A stretch of 64,000 nt of DNA. It comes from Pyropia yezoensis. Its lineage: Eukaryota; Rhodophyta; Bangiophyceae; Bangiales; Bangiaceae. Positions 33,197 through 48,100 of this stretch are shown one piece after another. A program made the translations under genes and the position numbers. Below the pieces are notes generated by a model that saw nothing but the letters and a program-made list of their open reading frames with translations, was not told the origin of the DNA and ran no database searches. Numbering within the stretch: the stretch's first letter is position 1; the number at the start of each line of letters is the position of its first letter. Location of the stretch: positions 9,267,119-9,331,118 of the forward strand of contig CM020618.1 of assembly GCA_009829735.1 (NCBI GenBank), given 5' to 3'.

Positions 33197-36100
33197 ATGC
33201 GCTCCGCGGCGGTGCGTCATGCCGCGAGCCCGACCCGCGGCGGCGGGGGTGGCGGCGGCACCTCCCCCTCCGTGCAAGCCCTGCTCGCCGCGTGGGACCT
33301 CCCCCCCGTGGTCCTGTCGGTCCCCCCCGCCTCGCCGGGCGCGGCGGCGCCGTCGCTGACGCTAGCAGACGCCCTTGCCTCCCCGGCGGGCGCCCGCCTG
33401 TCTGTCCCGCTCGACGATGAACGCATGGTAGTGGCGGTGGCGCCCGAGGGGGAGGTATCGCATGGTAGTCTTGATGAGGCCTCGCCTTTGCCACCGTCGA
33501 CACCGCCTTTGCCGCCGCCGCAGGCCCTGGCGTTGGACGAAGACGGGACGTCTCTGCATTGGGCGCTTGTCGATGCCGCTGCGGTGGTGGCGCTCGCCAA
33601 CATCGTCTCCTCTGCCGCCGCTGTCTCGTCCGCCTGCGGTATTGGTAGTGGTGTGGGGGGGAGCGCCACGTCATCCGTCTCAGCGGTATCCATGGCGGCG
33701 GATGCGGCCGATGCGGTGTCGGCGTTGGAGCGCCTCTTTCCCAACGCTCCCCGCCCTGGGAATGGCGGCGACGCCGCCGCTGGGGCTATGTCGTCGCCCT
33801 CTCGTCTGTGCGCCTTGTTTAGCCACGCCTCGTTACTAGGTCTTGTCGGCTCGGCGGCGGTGTCGACGTCGCCGTGGTGGGGAAGCGCCAGCGGCGGTGG
33901 GCGTGGCCTGCCGCCGTCTGGACGCGGGTCGTCTGAGCGTGGTGTCCTTTTTCCGGCCTCCCCGCCGCTCTTGGTGTTTGGCGAAGTCGGCGCGTCTGCG
34001 GCCTTGACGTCGGCCGCCGCCGCACTAGCGGCTGGTGCCCGCGGCGGGCGGGGGAGCGACGCGATGGGGCTACTCGACGTGTCAGCCCGGTGCTTGTGGC
34101 TGGCCGCTGCCGCTGCGGACCTCGAGACCGACGTGGCGGCAGTGAAGGACCTAGATGGGTCTGCCGGCGGTCACCCCCTCACCGCCGATGGCGTGCGTCG
34201 TGGCGCAACTATGGCCGCAGTGTCGAATCTGCTCTCCGCTGCCGAGTCGGTGGCCGCCGCTGCGGCGGTAGCACCGGCTCTGGAACCGGGACCGTGGCTT
34301 GCGGCTGCGGCGGTAGCGGCGGCGGCAGTGGGCGGGGTGCTGCCACCGGTTGGCGTGCGGGGGCTCTTTTGCGCAACCTTTGGGGGGCTCGCCGCCCCAC
34401 CTGTGGTTGCATCCGCGGTCGCCGCCGACCCGTCGCGCCCGCTGGCACTGTCGCTGAACGCTTCTGGCCGGCCAGCCACGGAGGCGGCGCTGGCCGCCGC
34501 GCTCGTTGCAACCAACACGGGTGGAGCAGCAGATGTCCTGTCGACGGCAGTCGCGGCCACTCGGCGGCGGCCACGCGGCGTCCATCCGCAAACCGCGGAC
34601 GATCTTGTTGCGCGGGCCTCGCGTCTTCCGCCTGGAGGTCTGGCCGTCTGTGTGTCCGCCGCGGGGACACTCCTGCCGTCGACGGTCGCACCGACGCCTC
34701 CGGTGGTTCTCGCCGCTCCCGTCTGGGCGACGGCCTCGGGAGGCAAGTCGGCGGCCGCCGTCGAAGACGGCGCAGTCCAAGAGCTGGTGGCGTCAGCGCT
34801 TGGAGCGTACGTGGAACGCGTGGATAGACGTGCCGTGGAGGGCTTGACTGGTGGCAACCTGGCCGGGGTATTGGCCACCCACCTGTTGACCGTTGTGCAC
34901 GATAGTGTGGCGTGCGTTGCTGAGGCCGCGGAGATTGCGATTGCTGCGGAAGCGTCGACAGCTGCAACCTCCATCGGCACGGACACTGTGGCCTGCAGCA
35001 CCCCCCCTGCTTCCACATCTGCCAGTGGTGAACCCGACAGTATGCCCGGCACGCCAGCCGGTGGCCCGACGTCTGGTGAAGCTGCCCCTGGTGGACCGCC
35101 GTCGCTGGGGAGCTCCCCTCGCGGTGGGATGTTTGGTAGCCTTTTTGTAGAGCCGCCTTCCCCCGCCGCCCGAACGACTGGGCCGACAGGGAGACTACGG
35201 GGGGCGGGGGGTGTCCGCCGGATGACGTCAGCTGACGCCCTTGCGCGGTCTCGGCGGGAAGCTGCGGCGCAGGCCTTCGGCGCCGCCGCGCTTGGACTAG
35301 AAGCGCTCGGAACGGCTGTTGGACTGGGCCCGCCGCTGACTGAGGCTAGTGCGATTGTGCTGCTGGGCGGCCTTTTCCACCTGTCGGTGACCATGGCCAA
35401 CGTTCTGATACTACCGAGTGGGAGTGGCAAAGAGGGTGGTGGCAATAGCGGTGCCTTAGACCCCACTGGGTCGCCTGCGATGATCTCCGCTGCGGACGCG
35501 GAAGCGGCCATGGCGAGCCTGGTCGCCCTCTCTCCCCTTCTGGAGTGCGCTACCCTGGCGGTCCTGGAAGCGGTCTCGTCCTCGGGCGTCGACCCGTCGG
35601 TCGTTGTGGGCGACGTGTTGGACCATCCAGCGGGTACACCGCAAGCCAGTGCGCCAGAGGTGGTCATTGCTACCCTGCCCGCTGCAAGTGCAGCCTGGGC
35701 CACTACCGTCCTAGACTGGCTTCGGCAGGCGTGCCCATCGGCTGTCGTGGGGACCGTTGGCGGCCGCCTAGTTCGCGCCTACGCTGCTTCCTTGAGGGAT
35801 CTGGCTGCACCCACCGCTAGCACTGCCGCTGCCAGTGGCTTGCATTTGGAAAGTGTGGGAAGGGCATCTAACGCTGCGTTCTTCCTTGCTGCGCACGGAC
35901 TCGCGCTAAGCGTCGAGCAGGGGCCGCCATGCCGCAGCGACGGTTTATTGAGCAGCCTGCATATTCTTTTCGGGCTGTTATCGCCACCATCTCGGCCTGC
36001 GTCAGCGGGCGGTGATGCGCCCACGGTCGTCTTACCGCTGGCGATGGATGCACGTGCAGTGGCGGCGCTTTTAGCCTTGACCGAGCTGGCGCTCCTTCTC

Positions 36101-39100
36101 TTTGCTCACCCTCAGCGGGCGCCTGAGGTGGCCCGCGCTGCCCGACGTGCATTGGGGGTGTCGTTCGGTCCCGCTGGGGGTCGTTCGTTGACTGGCTTGG
36201 CTGGCCTGGCTGATGCCCCTCCAGACGCGTTTTCCGGTTGGGTAACAGCACTGATCAGCCGGTTGGAGCCGCTGCCACTGCGGGGCGCCCCAGTGGACGG
36301 CGCTGTCTCGGTCTTGTTCCTTCGTGCTGCGTTATCAGCTGCGCGCGCTGCAGACGCAGTGTATATGCCGCTGTGTAGTGCCCCCGCGGGTAATGGTGGG
36401 GCCGCATTAGGGCTGCTACACGACGACTGGGCTGGTAGCGCGAGCGTGGTCAGTGAAGGGGCGCTGCGACTGTCTGCCCGACTGCGTGCCCTCGCCCACT
36501 CGAACAACGACGAGGCTGATGACGACGAAACAACTGCAGCGGCTGCCGTCGCGGGCCGCGCAGCCTCGTCAGCTGGCCTCGTTCACGAGCTCGTCGACGC
36601 TCTAGCATCGGGCATGTATGCGCCCTCTCTTGCTGACGTCCTTGCCGCCGTAGCGGCGCTGCACTCGTCGAGAGCACCGACTGTCGGTCACGCTGTTGTC
36701 GCTGAGGCGTTGACGCGGTCGTGGCTCCACGACGCTCGCACCTCAGCAGCGGCGACCGACTCCCTGGACGCCCTCTTGGCGCCGCCCCAGCTGGCTGCCC
36801 TTCTCGAAATGGTGGGCAGTTGGGTGGCTGCGACCAGTGGAGGCGCGGTCGATTGGAGCGATGGTGACCTGCCGACACGGGCGGCGGTCGATGCAGCTGC
36901 TGTGCTGCCGCCAGTTCCGGCATACCGCATCGACGCTCTGCACAGCATGCACATGATTGCGTTGGATATATGCATTGTACGAATGGTGGCTTTGAACGCT
37001 GCTCTGGATGCTGTTTGCATGCTTGCCTGCGCGACAGGTCGTGGGGCTGTTGACACGGCCGCCGCGAGGATGGCCGCAAGCATTGCTGCGGGGCTGGTGC
37101 CCACAGAAGTCAGGGTGAGTCCAGATGCGGCTGCGCCCCCGCCACCGCCGCCCTCGACAGCTTCGTCATTGCGTCCACAACCGTCGTCGTCGACATGGCT
37201 GGGCACCCATGGGCTGCCCCGTGCTGCCGCGTCCGCGCTGTCGCTACTGGTGCGCTGGATCCGTGCGCGCGCCGACGCGGCTGGTGTTGCAGACGTGGAC
37301 GCCTATGCTGCCGCTCTGCGCGTCGTCTCTGCCCACGGGCTGGTGCGGGCAGTGTCTGCCGCTGCCGCAGGCACTGCTGCGCTGAGCACTTGGAGTGGCA
37401 ACGCAGTGTCGTCGACGAGTGCCGCGATGCGGAGCGTTTTTTGTCTTCCAGGTGAGGACGATGGTGGAGGTGAGAGAGCCACCACCATCGATCCCCCACT
37501 CCGTGCCACGTCTGTGGCCCTGGATGCGGACCTGCGATCGCTGCTGCCGCCTCCTGTGTCGCTCGCATCTACTGTCACAGCGGCGCTGCGCTCGGCTGCA
37601 GGGAAAGACTTATCGGAGGGTGGACCCGCGGATGATGGCGCGGGTCTGTGCGCCCTAACGGCGCTTATTGAGGAGGCCCCAACGACAGCGGATGCGAGCA
37701 TGTGGCGATGCGTGGTGGGGGCTGCCTTGGATGAAGCCACTGTGGCGCCATGCGACATGGGGACGGCGCCGTTCCGCACTTTAATCGCCGCGGTGGTGGT
37801 GGAAAGCACCAATGATGGAGCGGCCGCCGCACTGCAGTCACTCTTCCAGGCTCTCGCCGGAGACTCGCACGGGGCTACCGCCGCTATCGCCGCGGCCACT
37901 GCGGTTTTGGCAGCCCTGCGGGCGATCGAGGCCACGTCCCTGAGCTTTGACACCCTCCGTCGAGGCGTCGAGTTTGCGGCCGTAGCCGCGCGGCACGGGA
38001 GCGATTCGTCATTGTCGGTGGCTAACGATCTGGTCTCGCTGCTGTGGGAATTACTGGTGGCCCTTCAGTTGCCAGAGGCACCATTGCCGGATGCCATTGA
38101 AGCGGCCGCCGGTACGGCTGACGTCCCTGCGGTATCCCCGGAGCGGGAGGCGGGCGCAACACGCGACGCGGCGGCATCTGCGCGCTGCCGAAAAGTTCAT
38201 CTGCTGGTTTCGGCTTTAGATACGGCGTGCCGGGCCGTAGCCTCTGCTGTGCGTCAGCCTGGTGCTGCCCTCGACACTTCGGACTGCGGTCGCGACAGCG
38301 TCAAGGACGGTGGTGGCGTCGGTGGCAACGACGGCGGTAGCGATAGTGACGACTCGCCGACAGACGACGGATTCGCCTCCCCATCGCACACGGTATCATG
38401 CGCGAGCGGCGATGATGACGATGACAGTCTCACGGACATGGAAGAGGCAGAGGAGCTGGCGACCGAAGCGGCGCTTGCGGCCCGATGCTGCACGTTTACC
38501 ACTACTGGCTCGGAGTTTGTCGAGCAACACTGGTACTTTTGCTACACTTGTGGGCTTTCCGGCAGCGAAGGAGTCTGTGGAGTGTGCGCGCGTGTGTGCC
38601 ACGCAGGCCACGAGGTGGCCTACTCTCGGCTGTCCCGTTTTTTTTGCGACTGCAGCGCCGTGGCCGCGGCCGCGGCCGCAGCTCAGGCGGCGGCGCTGGG
38701 TGCAATGCCGATTGGGCAGCAATTAGGCATTGGGGGGGTGCGTGGCTCGCTGTCTCCGCCTCCGCCGCCCCCTCCGCCGCCGGTGCGGGCGGGAGCGGGG
38801 TCGGTAGGGCGCCTCCGTCACATCTCCTCCCTCTCGTCGCGGCGCAACATGCCGCTGCACTGGAGTCGTATGGGCGCCGCTGCGAGCGGGCGTCTGGGTG
38901 GTGCTGGTGGTGGTGGCCGCGGCAGCGACGGCGGCCGCGGTAGTGGGGTTGGCGAGGGCGGTGGTCGAGGTGGGGGTCCACCCGCCCCACGCGAGGAGCC
39001 ACCTGCATCGGGCGGCCGCTTTTGTATATGCATGGAACCACGTCCACCGCCGAGCCTTTCCGAACTCCGCGCTTTGCGCCGGGACCGCCGCAGCCTACGG

Positions 39101-42100
39101 CGGTCGCGGCAGGCAGCGGCAGCGGCGGCGGCGGGTGCCGCCCACGACAACGACCGCGGCGTGGCGGCGCAAGCGGCAGATGCTGCGCGCGACCTGTACA
39201 AAGCTCTTGCGGAAGGAGCTAGTGCGATGCGCTCCGACGCCCGCCGCCACGCTTCGCAGGTGACACAGGCTTGGCGGCACGAGTTGGCGGGGCTGGTTTC
39301 TGCCGTCGACACGCTGTTTTGGGGGGTGGCCGCCGCGGCGGAGGAGAAGGGGGGGGGCGCCTGGCAGTCACCCCTTCAGCTGACTGGGGCGTCCACCGTG
39401 TCGTCAAACTCGGTGTGCGAGTCACTGCTGTCAACTGTGCAGTCTGCAGTGCGGAGCTGTTTCTTGCCCACTGCAGGAGTGGGATGCGCGGGCGTAACAT
39501 CTGTCCCCGGGTCGCACAGCTACGGTGGTCTGCCATCACCCCCTTCGACTTGGCCCGAGGCACGGGGCGTCGGGGAAGTGGTTGGCTCTGCCGCCCGCTT
39601 GTCATGGGGCCTCTTCTCGCACGCGGGGACTATCCGAGGGGGCTCAGCGTCTGCTCTCCGCCGCAGCAGTGTTGGAGTTGACCTTGCCTCGGGAGGCGGC
39701 TCGTTGCTCGTGGCCGACGCATCCGGTCGAGTGGCGTTGGCCGATCCGGCCGGCCGCATTACGCTCGCGACACTGCCGGCGCTGCTGGCGCTTCCCACTG
39801 TGCCGCCGACGTCCACAGGTGCAAACGCTGGGGACGACGGAGCTGCCGCCGCGTCCTCCAGCGGCCAGTCGAGCCTTGACCGCTCGGCCTTGCAGACTCT
39901 GTCTCAGACTGAGGCGGACTTCCCCGTGGCTGGCCTCGAGTTTCACCCGTTTGACCGACGGTACCTGCTCATTTATGGCGACACGCGTTGCGAGGTGTGG
40001 AAGCTTGATGCAGACACCGGGCGGGTTTGCGGCCGGCTTGGCGTTGAAGTGGGGGTCGTTGATGGTGGCGGCCGTGATGGCGACAATCGGATGCTGTCAG
40101 CAGCATGGATGGTCGATGCGGGTGGGCCTATCGCACGAGTGCTCGCCACCACTCGCCAGTTTGTCAAGGTTTTTGACTTGGACGAGGACGCGCTGTGCCC
40201 TTCCTATTTTCTTTCCCTGCCCGTCTCGGGGCCGCCGCCGGTGCTCTCGTTGACATCTTTGTCTGGGGGGGAGGCCATTGTTGCTTGCGCGATGTACCCG
40301 TTGTATGGGGACGGTCTGGACCGGGACGAGGCAGACTCAGCGCTGAGGCAGGCTCGCCTTGCTGGAGGGATGTTGGCGGTGCTGGTGCTCACATCTGCTG
40401 GTCGCATCTTCATCGCCATTCCCTCGGACGAGGAGCGCGGACCTGTAGACTTGGCCTTCGTGGTGGATCTCATGGCCCCGCCCGACGACCCGAAGCTGTC
40501 ACCCGTGTCCGAGCGTAGTCGGCCCGTGTGCCTGGCCATTCTCCAGTGTCCACGACTGGTAGTCGTGGGCTTTGAGAATGGCACGATGATGGCAGCCACC
40601 CTGAATGTTACTGCCTGCCGGCTGGAGCGGATCTCCCGCTTTTCCAGTGCCCTACCGGGCGTGACGTCGCGTGCGTTGCGGCCCCTACCTGGCGCGCCGG
40701 GCCATCTGCTCGTGTGGAGCCGCGGCCGAGGTCTGTCTCACACGGCGCTCGTGCGCTTTGACGGGCCGGAAGCAATTGCTGTGCAGCTGGCGCTAGGGCA
40801 TGTTGGGGGAATCACCACCCGCGTCGACGGTGCGGCAGTGGTTCTTCCGGCTCCCGCTCTGAGTGCGGCGAGCGGCAGGGGCTGCGCCGCCGTCTCCATG
40901 TCGCTGATGGGAACAGTCGCAGTCTCGGCAGCCTCTGTGTGTCTCCCACCGCGCCCTGCCGTGCTGCTGCTTCTCGACGACGGTGCCATTCACCGGGTTG
41001 ACGTTGCGGGTGCTGAAGTGGGGCCCGCCAGTGCGCCATCAGTAGATGTGGCGGCGCTGTTGCGGGGCACGACGGTGACAGCGAGGCTTGGTCTGCGCGC
41101 CAAGCGCGCTGCGCGTGGTGGTGCGCGCGGCGGTAGCGGGGGCCACCGTGCCAATCATTCTGTCGAGGGCAGCGTCGCTGAGGCGGCGGCTGCGGCGTAC
41201 GGCGGCTACGTGTCCATCCCCCCCGTGGTGTCCTTCTTTGAGCAGACGCGCTCTTTAACGGATGGTGTCACGCTTGGCGGCGATGTGCTACGTTGCTCTG
41301 GGGGGATCACCGCGGAGCGGGCACGTGTGTTACTGGCCGGCGGTGGCTCGGCTGCTTCGAGCACCCTCGTCGCGCCCGACCCGCACCGACCGTTCCGCGT
41401 GAAAGTGCACGTGGACTCGCGGGGGTCAGTAGTAGTTGGTCTCCGCCTGCAAGTAGGGTGCACTCCCTCCTCGGCGGGGCGCCTCCCAGGCGCTGTGCGT
41501 GTGCACGGCCGTACCGTGGATGTGGCGTTCGGCGGGCGGGAAACCAGTCGATCGGTCGGCTCGGCCGGTGGCGGTGGCGACGGCGGCAGCCTTGGAGTCC
41601 GCCGGTGGGTGGATGTGCCTTTGACAGTGGCCGAGTCTGAGGCTTCACCGCGGGACGTCACGCTAGAGCTGGACCCGCCCACCTCGGGGGGTAGCGGTGG
41701 CGCATTTGGCGACGGATGCGCGGCCCTGGATGCACTGGAGGTTCACTCGGTGTGTGCCGCTGAGTTTGCAGACCGCCTGAGTCGGTGGAAGGTCCGCGCC
41801 CGCCGCGTCCTAGCTGAACGTCGTGTTGCGGAGGAGGCGCGTGAGGCTGACCGAGAGCATCGGCTGGAAGCCGGGGCTCGTCTCCGCCGGCGGCGAGGAG
41901 TTCGCTGTCTGCCACCCGAGCTGGCGTGCGCGGGGGCGGCGGTGCGGCTGCTGATCGCTTCAGGACTGGCATGTTCTTCGAGTGTGAGCGGCATTGTGCG
42001 CCAGCTGTTGGAGGCGTCCATTATGCTGCGGGCAGCTGGTGACACGGACTCGGCCGTGCGTGTCGAGTCGGGACGGCTGCTGCTGAGTTCTCAATGCGAA

Positions 42101-45100
42101 CGTGCGGCATCGCAGCTCTTGTTGGCAGCAAGCAAGAGCAACGACGACGCACTTGGCGCGTCGGAGGGCGTCGATGCGGCACTGCGGCGCATTCGTTGGG
42201 ACGTGACGACCAAGGTGGCCAGTGATCAGCTGGGACGATTGGCAGCCGGGCGCTCGCTCGCATCTCCTGACACATTGGCCGTTTTGCTACGGATGGTTTC
42301 ACACGCGCTCCCCGTTCCTCCTGACGTGGCTTATGCAAACCGCGATGCGGCGCGGCAGGTGGCAGCACTTCTGAGTACCCTCTTTGGGGCGCTGGGCTCG
42401 ACCGGCCGCTCGCAGTTTCCATCGCTGCTCTCTGCCGCTGACGATCTCACGGACGTGCTGGTCAGTTGGTTGCAAACTGACCTGGCTGCCACACCCTGCA
42501 AGTCCGGCGAACGCACTGCGTCCGGGCCATCTGCAGCGCTGGATGCGTTGCTGGGTCTGCTGACTGGGCATGACCCGACATTGCGCGCGCTGGTGGCACG
42601 CCGGCTGTACGAAGCCGCCACTCGTTCACTACCAGGTGTCACGCACTACTCTCCTCCCGAGGACGTCCACGGAGTAGAGGACGCTCAAGGTGGGGCGAGG
42701 GCCGCCCTACTTGGCTCCGCGGGTGTCGGCGTCTCCACCACCTCTACGACTGACCCTTCTGTTGGTGGCAGCGTTGGAAGTGGGGAAGACGCCGCTGCCC
42801 GCACAGTCGCGTCAGTCCCTCCGCCCAACTCGTCTCCATGGGCGTATCGCTGCGACCGCTGCAATCAGCTGCAGCGTTCTGAGTGGTGGCACTGCACCGC
42901 TTGCCCCGACTTCGATTTATGCACCGCATGCGTGCGGCTGACCGATGGGCTTCAGCTGCCACACGTTCCGTCGCATGTTCTACTGCGCCGGACGGCGGCT
43001 TCTGAGGTCGCGGACGAGGACGACTCTTCTGCGGCGGTTCCAGCAGGCGGAAATGGCTCACCACCACCTTCGAGCGAATCGCCGCTGCCGCAGCAGCTTG
43101 CCTCGTCTAAGAGTCGGGGCACGCCACTTTCTGCACTGGGCTTTGTTCATTCCCTTCTGAGTGTGCTGCTGCCCGGCGTGTTTTCGCAAGTAGCCGGCGT
43201 ACGACTGCTCGATGGCGCGCAATTGTGTCTCGCGCTGGCCCTGTTTTCATGCGAAGCGTCCCCCACCGCTGTGGTGTCGGACGCGTCAGCGGCTGCCGCT
43301 GGCAACTCATTGCCCAATGCCACTGGTCCTGATGTTGAACCCCCACTAGACGTGCCGCGTGTCTCCCTAGCCTCCTCTGTGGACGCACTGGGTAGCGTGC
43401 GTTCTCGACTAGAGGTCGTGTTTGACGCCTTTCACCCGCTGTTGGCTGGTGCGGCCGACCTGTCCGCCGCTGACTGGGGCCAACCTCGGCGGCTTGCCAC
43501 ACAGACCGCCTATGTGCGGCTCCGCACACTCCTCGGACTTGTTGAGGCGGACGTGAGCACTGCGGCGTGTCACACTGTGGAGCTGCTCTACCGCGGCGGT
43601 TTGCTTCCTCGGTTTGTGAACCAGCTGCATGTCGTGGCGGTGCAGTTGGTGGCTGATGCCACCCGGGGGGAGGCGAACGGGGCTGTCGCCGACTTGCCGT
43701 CAGCGGTGCCTGATGCCACTAACGGTGTCGCGAATGGTCGCAGTGGAACTGTCGATCCCGCAGAGGCCGTTGTTCTCTCCACGCTTCCCACCGCGTCTTC
43801 ATGCCTCGGCGTGTCGTTTGCACCGTTGTTGTCGAGGCCGCTGTCAGTGGCCTCTCGGGGACGTGTCTCTGGGTCAGGTATGGTGGTGGACTCGGTATTT
43901 GGGGATGCTTCCACGTCGAACGTGACTGGGGAAACGGGCGCGGCGTCACTTGAGGCTGTTTGTATCACGCTGCTTCGCATTATGGAACTTGTACTTCCGA
44001 ACTACGTCGGCGGCGCGAACACGGAGGACCTGCGCAGCTCTGTTGTGCCCACGTTATGTGTACTGGCTTCACTCTCTGAGCAGGAAGAGTCTCATATGGA
44101 AGCGCTCCGCGACAGTCGTTCAGACAGGGCAGCCCCTGAAGCGCCTTCGAATGAGGCAGCCACCGGGCATGCGGCGTCTGCGGCCCGCCCGCTTCCGTCG
44201 TCGATTGTGTCGTGTCTGGCGCGGCGCACGTTGTTGGTGCTCTGCCACAATGACGAGCCCGCATTTTACGACAAGCTAGATTACGCAGCGCACATGCGAC
44301 TGGCGTCCGAGTTGGAGATTGAGCCTGTTCACGTCCGGCCGACAGCTAGTGCCTCTGACGACAGGTCTTTGGCAGACGCCGCGGCGATGGGCGCTGCCCT
44401 GTCGGCGACGCTGGCGCGCGCGACCGCCCGGCCCGTCACGTGGCGGCGTGCGAGTGCATGTTCACCCCGCCTGATGAAGAACTTGTTTTCCTTCGCATCG
44501 AAGCGCGGCGGTGGGGCTCAAGTGGCGGCGCTTCGGTTGGTGGCGATTGCCATTGGGGGTGCGGCGGACGGGTCTGTCTCGCCAACAGCTGGCGGCTCTG
44601 CTCTGCTCTCGTTGGAACGTGGCACGGGCACTAGCCGCAAGACAGATTCATCATCTGCACCTGTGTCCGCTGCCACGACCGCGGACACGTCGGCCGCGGG
44701 GGCAGCATCGACGGCCACTCCGCTGGCCCCTGTGGATGAGGTCGTTGCCCATTTGGATGCGCTCTTCGGAGACTACGTGCTAGGGAAGCAGGATGCTGCT
44801 GCACGCGCTGCGGCGGCGTCAGTGCTGGTTGCACTGCTGGAGAGGTGCTCTGTCCGAGATAGCGAGGTTGCTGGTAGTAGTAACGGCGTGCGTAACTGCG
44901 ACGCCGCCCTGTTTGATGCCCCTGCCTCAGATGACCGGAGCTTGAGTCGTCAAGCGCTGCTGGCTCTGTTGCGTCGCAAGATCCTTAAGTACTTGCCGTC
45001 GGCGGCGGCGGCCGGCAAGTTGGGCTACGAGCTGCTCATCGTCTTTCAGCGTGCGATAGTGCTTGGTCGTACTACTCAAGGTGGCCCCGAGTTGGACGCC

Positions 45101-48100
45101 GCATCGATGTTTGAGGTGGAAGCAGCGCGACTACTCGTCACCCTCACCGAACTGTGCGGCCGGTTTCTTACCGCCCACCCCAACGCGCACGTGTACAAGG
45201 CGCTGGCATCGGCGATCACGCTCGATGGCTACTTTCTTGAATCAGAGCCGTGCCTGACCTGCTCGGCTAGCGCATGCGGCGACGTCGCGCCGCGGCCGAC
45301 GCGGGTAGACATTCTGCGGCTTGAGTCCAAGTTTACGGAATCTGCTCTGTTATACCGCCTTTCAGCCCCCCAGTCGGTGGCGGGCGTGGCCGTGTCGATT
45401 GTTGAGCCGCGAGGGCGCCGGGTGCGGCGGGTGCAGGTGTACACTTCGCCACGTTTTGTATCGGACGGTGCTGAGCTCAAGCGCCAAGACCACCCCTGGC
45501 GTCTTGTCGCCGTGTTGACCCTGGGGCCGACGCAGACAGAGGCCAAAATGGACTTGCCCGTTGCAGTTGTCGCATCCAACGTCAAAGTGGCGTTTACTGA
45601 TTTTCATCCGTCAACTGATAGCAGTGGGGGGCTCGGTGGTGGCGGCACGGGCAGCGGCGGCGGCGGCTCAGGTCGCTCTGCCGATGTGAGCGGCGAGCGG
45701 CTGCAGTGTCCGCGCTGCTCGCGGCCCGTCAATGACCGACATGGCATCTGCCGCAACTGCCACGAGAACGCGTACCAATGTCGGCAGTGCCGTAACATCA
45801 ATTATGAGCACCTAGACGCCTTCCTCTGCAACGAGTGTGGGTTTTGCAAGTACGGGCGGTTCGACTTTACCCTGGTGGCGTCGCCGTCGTTTGCTGCGGA
45901 GCGAGTCGAGAATGAGGCCGACCGTTTGCGGGCGTCAGCGGTCATTGAGGAGGAGACTGCGTCGGTGTACCAGCGGTACGAGTCATTAACAGCCTTGCGC
46001 GCAGCGCTAGTGCGCGTCATTGCCTCACCAGAACTGCTCATGGCAGATGGTGCCGAGGATCCGACAGCGGCGGGGATGGCTGCGCAGGCGCCCGCTACAG
46101 GCACTGGAACGGCCCCGAGGTCCCGGTTGACGACAGCACCCGCTACTTCTGCCGCAGCGTCGCGAGGAGCCGGGGTCTCCGCCGCCGCTGCGACAGCTCC
46201 GGCGGTCACCTCGGCGGCGCCATGGCCACCCATCCATCTGGGCAGTCCTGGTGACGACGGGGCGCGGGCGAGTGAGGCGGCTGGCCTGGAGATCTTCCTT
46301 CGATCCCCGTTCATTCGCGAGTCACTCGTGGGCGGCGGTGATGCCACTGGTCACGGGGGGCGTTCAACCATAGACCCTGGCCTCGCGTCTACCATTATAT
46401 CTGCTGCGGGCGGTACCGGCGGCGCGCTCAACCCGGCGGCATTGGAAGCGCTTCTCGGTGGGCGCCTCGACAGTCTCTCTTCAACTGCCGCGCTGCTCGC
46501 GTCGCTTTCTGGGACGGGAGGAGCCGTTGAGCCGTCGACACCCCCGTCGGTCAGGCCGCAGCGGTCGACACTTCGTCGGGGCGACCGCGTGGCTCGCGAC
46601 GCGCCCGTTGCGGGGCGCGATCGGGCGGATGGGGCCGGAGCAGTTGCGCCGCCACCTCCGTCGGCCCCTTCCGCCGCACCTGCCAGCGGCGGGTCTAACT
46701 CGGCGGGCAGTCGTGCAGCAGGGGTTGGGCCAGCGGCTATCGACATGGCGCCTGGTCCGTCGCCAGTGAGTAAGCATGTTGCGCTGTTGGCGAGCATGTA
46801 CGGCGGTTCGTGCAAGGAAGCGTTCATCACGCTCAGTCGGGGGGTGCGCACGCTCTTGGCTACCCGCGAAGAGCTCGTGCGTTACGCGTCGTCGCTGCAG
46901 CAGCAGGGTGTGCCTCGCAGTGACGTTGCGGCCGAGTCACAATCCGCGATTCCGGCGTCATTGAAGAACGCAGCTGCTGGAGAAATGAGGCCGGTGGAGT
47001 CAGTTGGCACCGACCAGGACTTGATTAGCCGGTCTGTGGCTGCCCGTCTGCTCCGCTGCTATGGCTGTGTGCAGTCGTTCATGTCGCGCTGCCTGCCACT
47101 GGCGCTGGACTTTTCCCGTAACAGCCCGGCCGCACGGTCTGTGTTTCTGGCTCGCCACTTGGCCATCCATCTCCTATCCAGCAGCGCAGTGTTGGACTCG
47201 GCGGCTGCTCAGGACGCCGCTCGGCAACTGGTTGCGCTCCTGTGTGACCACGACCTCGGCACCACCGTCGCGGTTGGTGGACTGATCAGCAAGAAGCTCG
47301 ACTTCTGCATCGACTCTCACGCGTCGCTGGATATCGCAATTGCCGCCCGGGGTGAGCTGGCCGCACTCGAGGCGCTTGCAGCAGCTGTGGGTGTGGCGGG
47401 AGATGGTGTGGCCTGTCGCAGGGACGACAGTGATGAAGACAACGACGATGGTGACAGTGTTAGGGACGCAGCCCGTGCGGCCGAGGGTCTTGACCACGAG
47501 CTGTGGGAGATGCGCCTGCGGCTTGTACTTCGCCTCTTGTTTCGGGCGGCGGACAAGGCTGCCTCATCGTGTGCGGTCGCCGAGCACATCATCTTGCCAT
47601 GCGTGCGCGCGGCGTCCCACCTAGTTGGCGCTGTGTCGGTGGGCGGCGACGCAGTGTCTGATGCGGGCGGGCATGACGGTCCGTGCGCGGACGAATCGGG
47701 TGCGGCAGAGCCGGAATCGGGGGGGGAGCTTCCATCGAAGGATGGCGTTGACTATCGTGCGTGGGCATCGGGGCGGCAGTCATATGCTGACTGGCTTGAG
47801 CGCAAGTGTGAGGCGACGTCAGAGGGAGACCGAGCAGGGGATAACCCCGACGCCCAGACGGCACTCGACACAGGCACTCTTCTTGGTGTTGTGGATGGCT
47901 CGTCTGCGTCAACTTCGTCTACGTCGGGTGGGCATTCGTCTTCGTCGAGCATGGCGGAGAGCGGCGAACTTGGGGACGACGTGCTGGCAATGACTGGGAA
48001 TAAGTCGTGGGTGCTGCGATTGCTCCTCGAGACCCCCAGCTCGGCGGTGCGGCAAGAAACTGCCAGCTTGGTAGAGTCCCTCATTGGTGATAACGAGACC

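Noticed and set aside
34171-35703. 510-residue minus-strand ORF inside the UBR4-like gene
   Set aside because: It is a shadow of GC-rich coding sequence, low in motif content, while the plus-strand frame carries conserved UBR4 domains. The other large minus-strand frames in 33-52 kb were rejected for the same reason.
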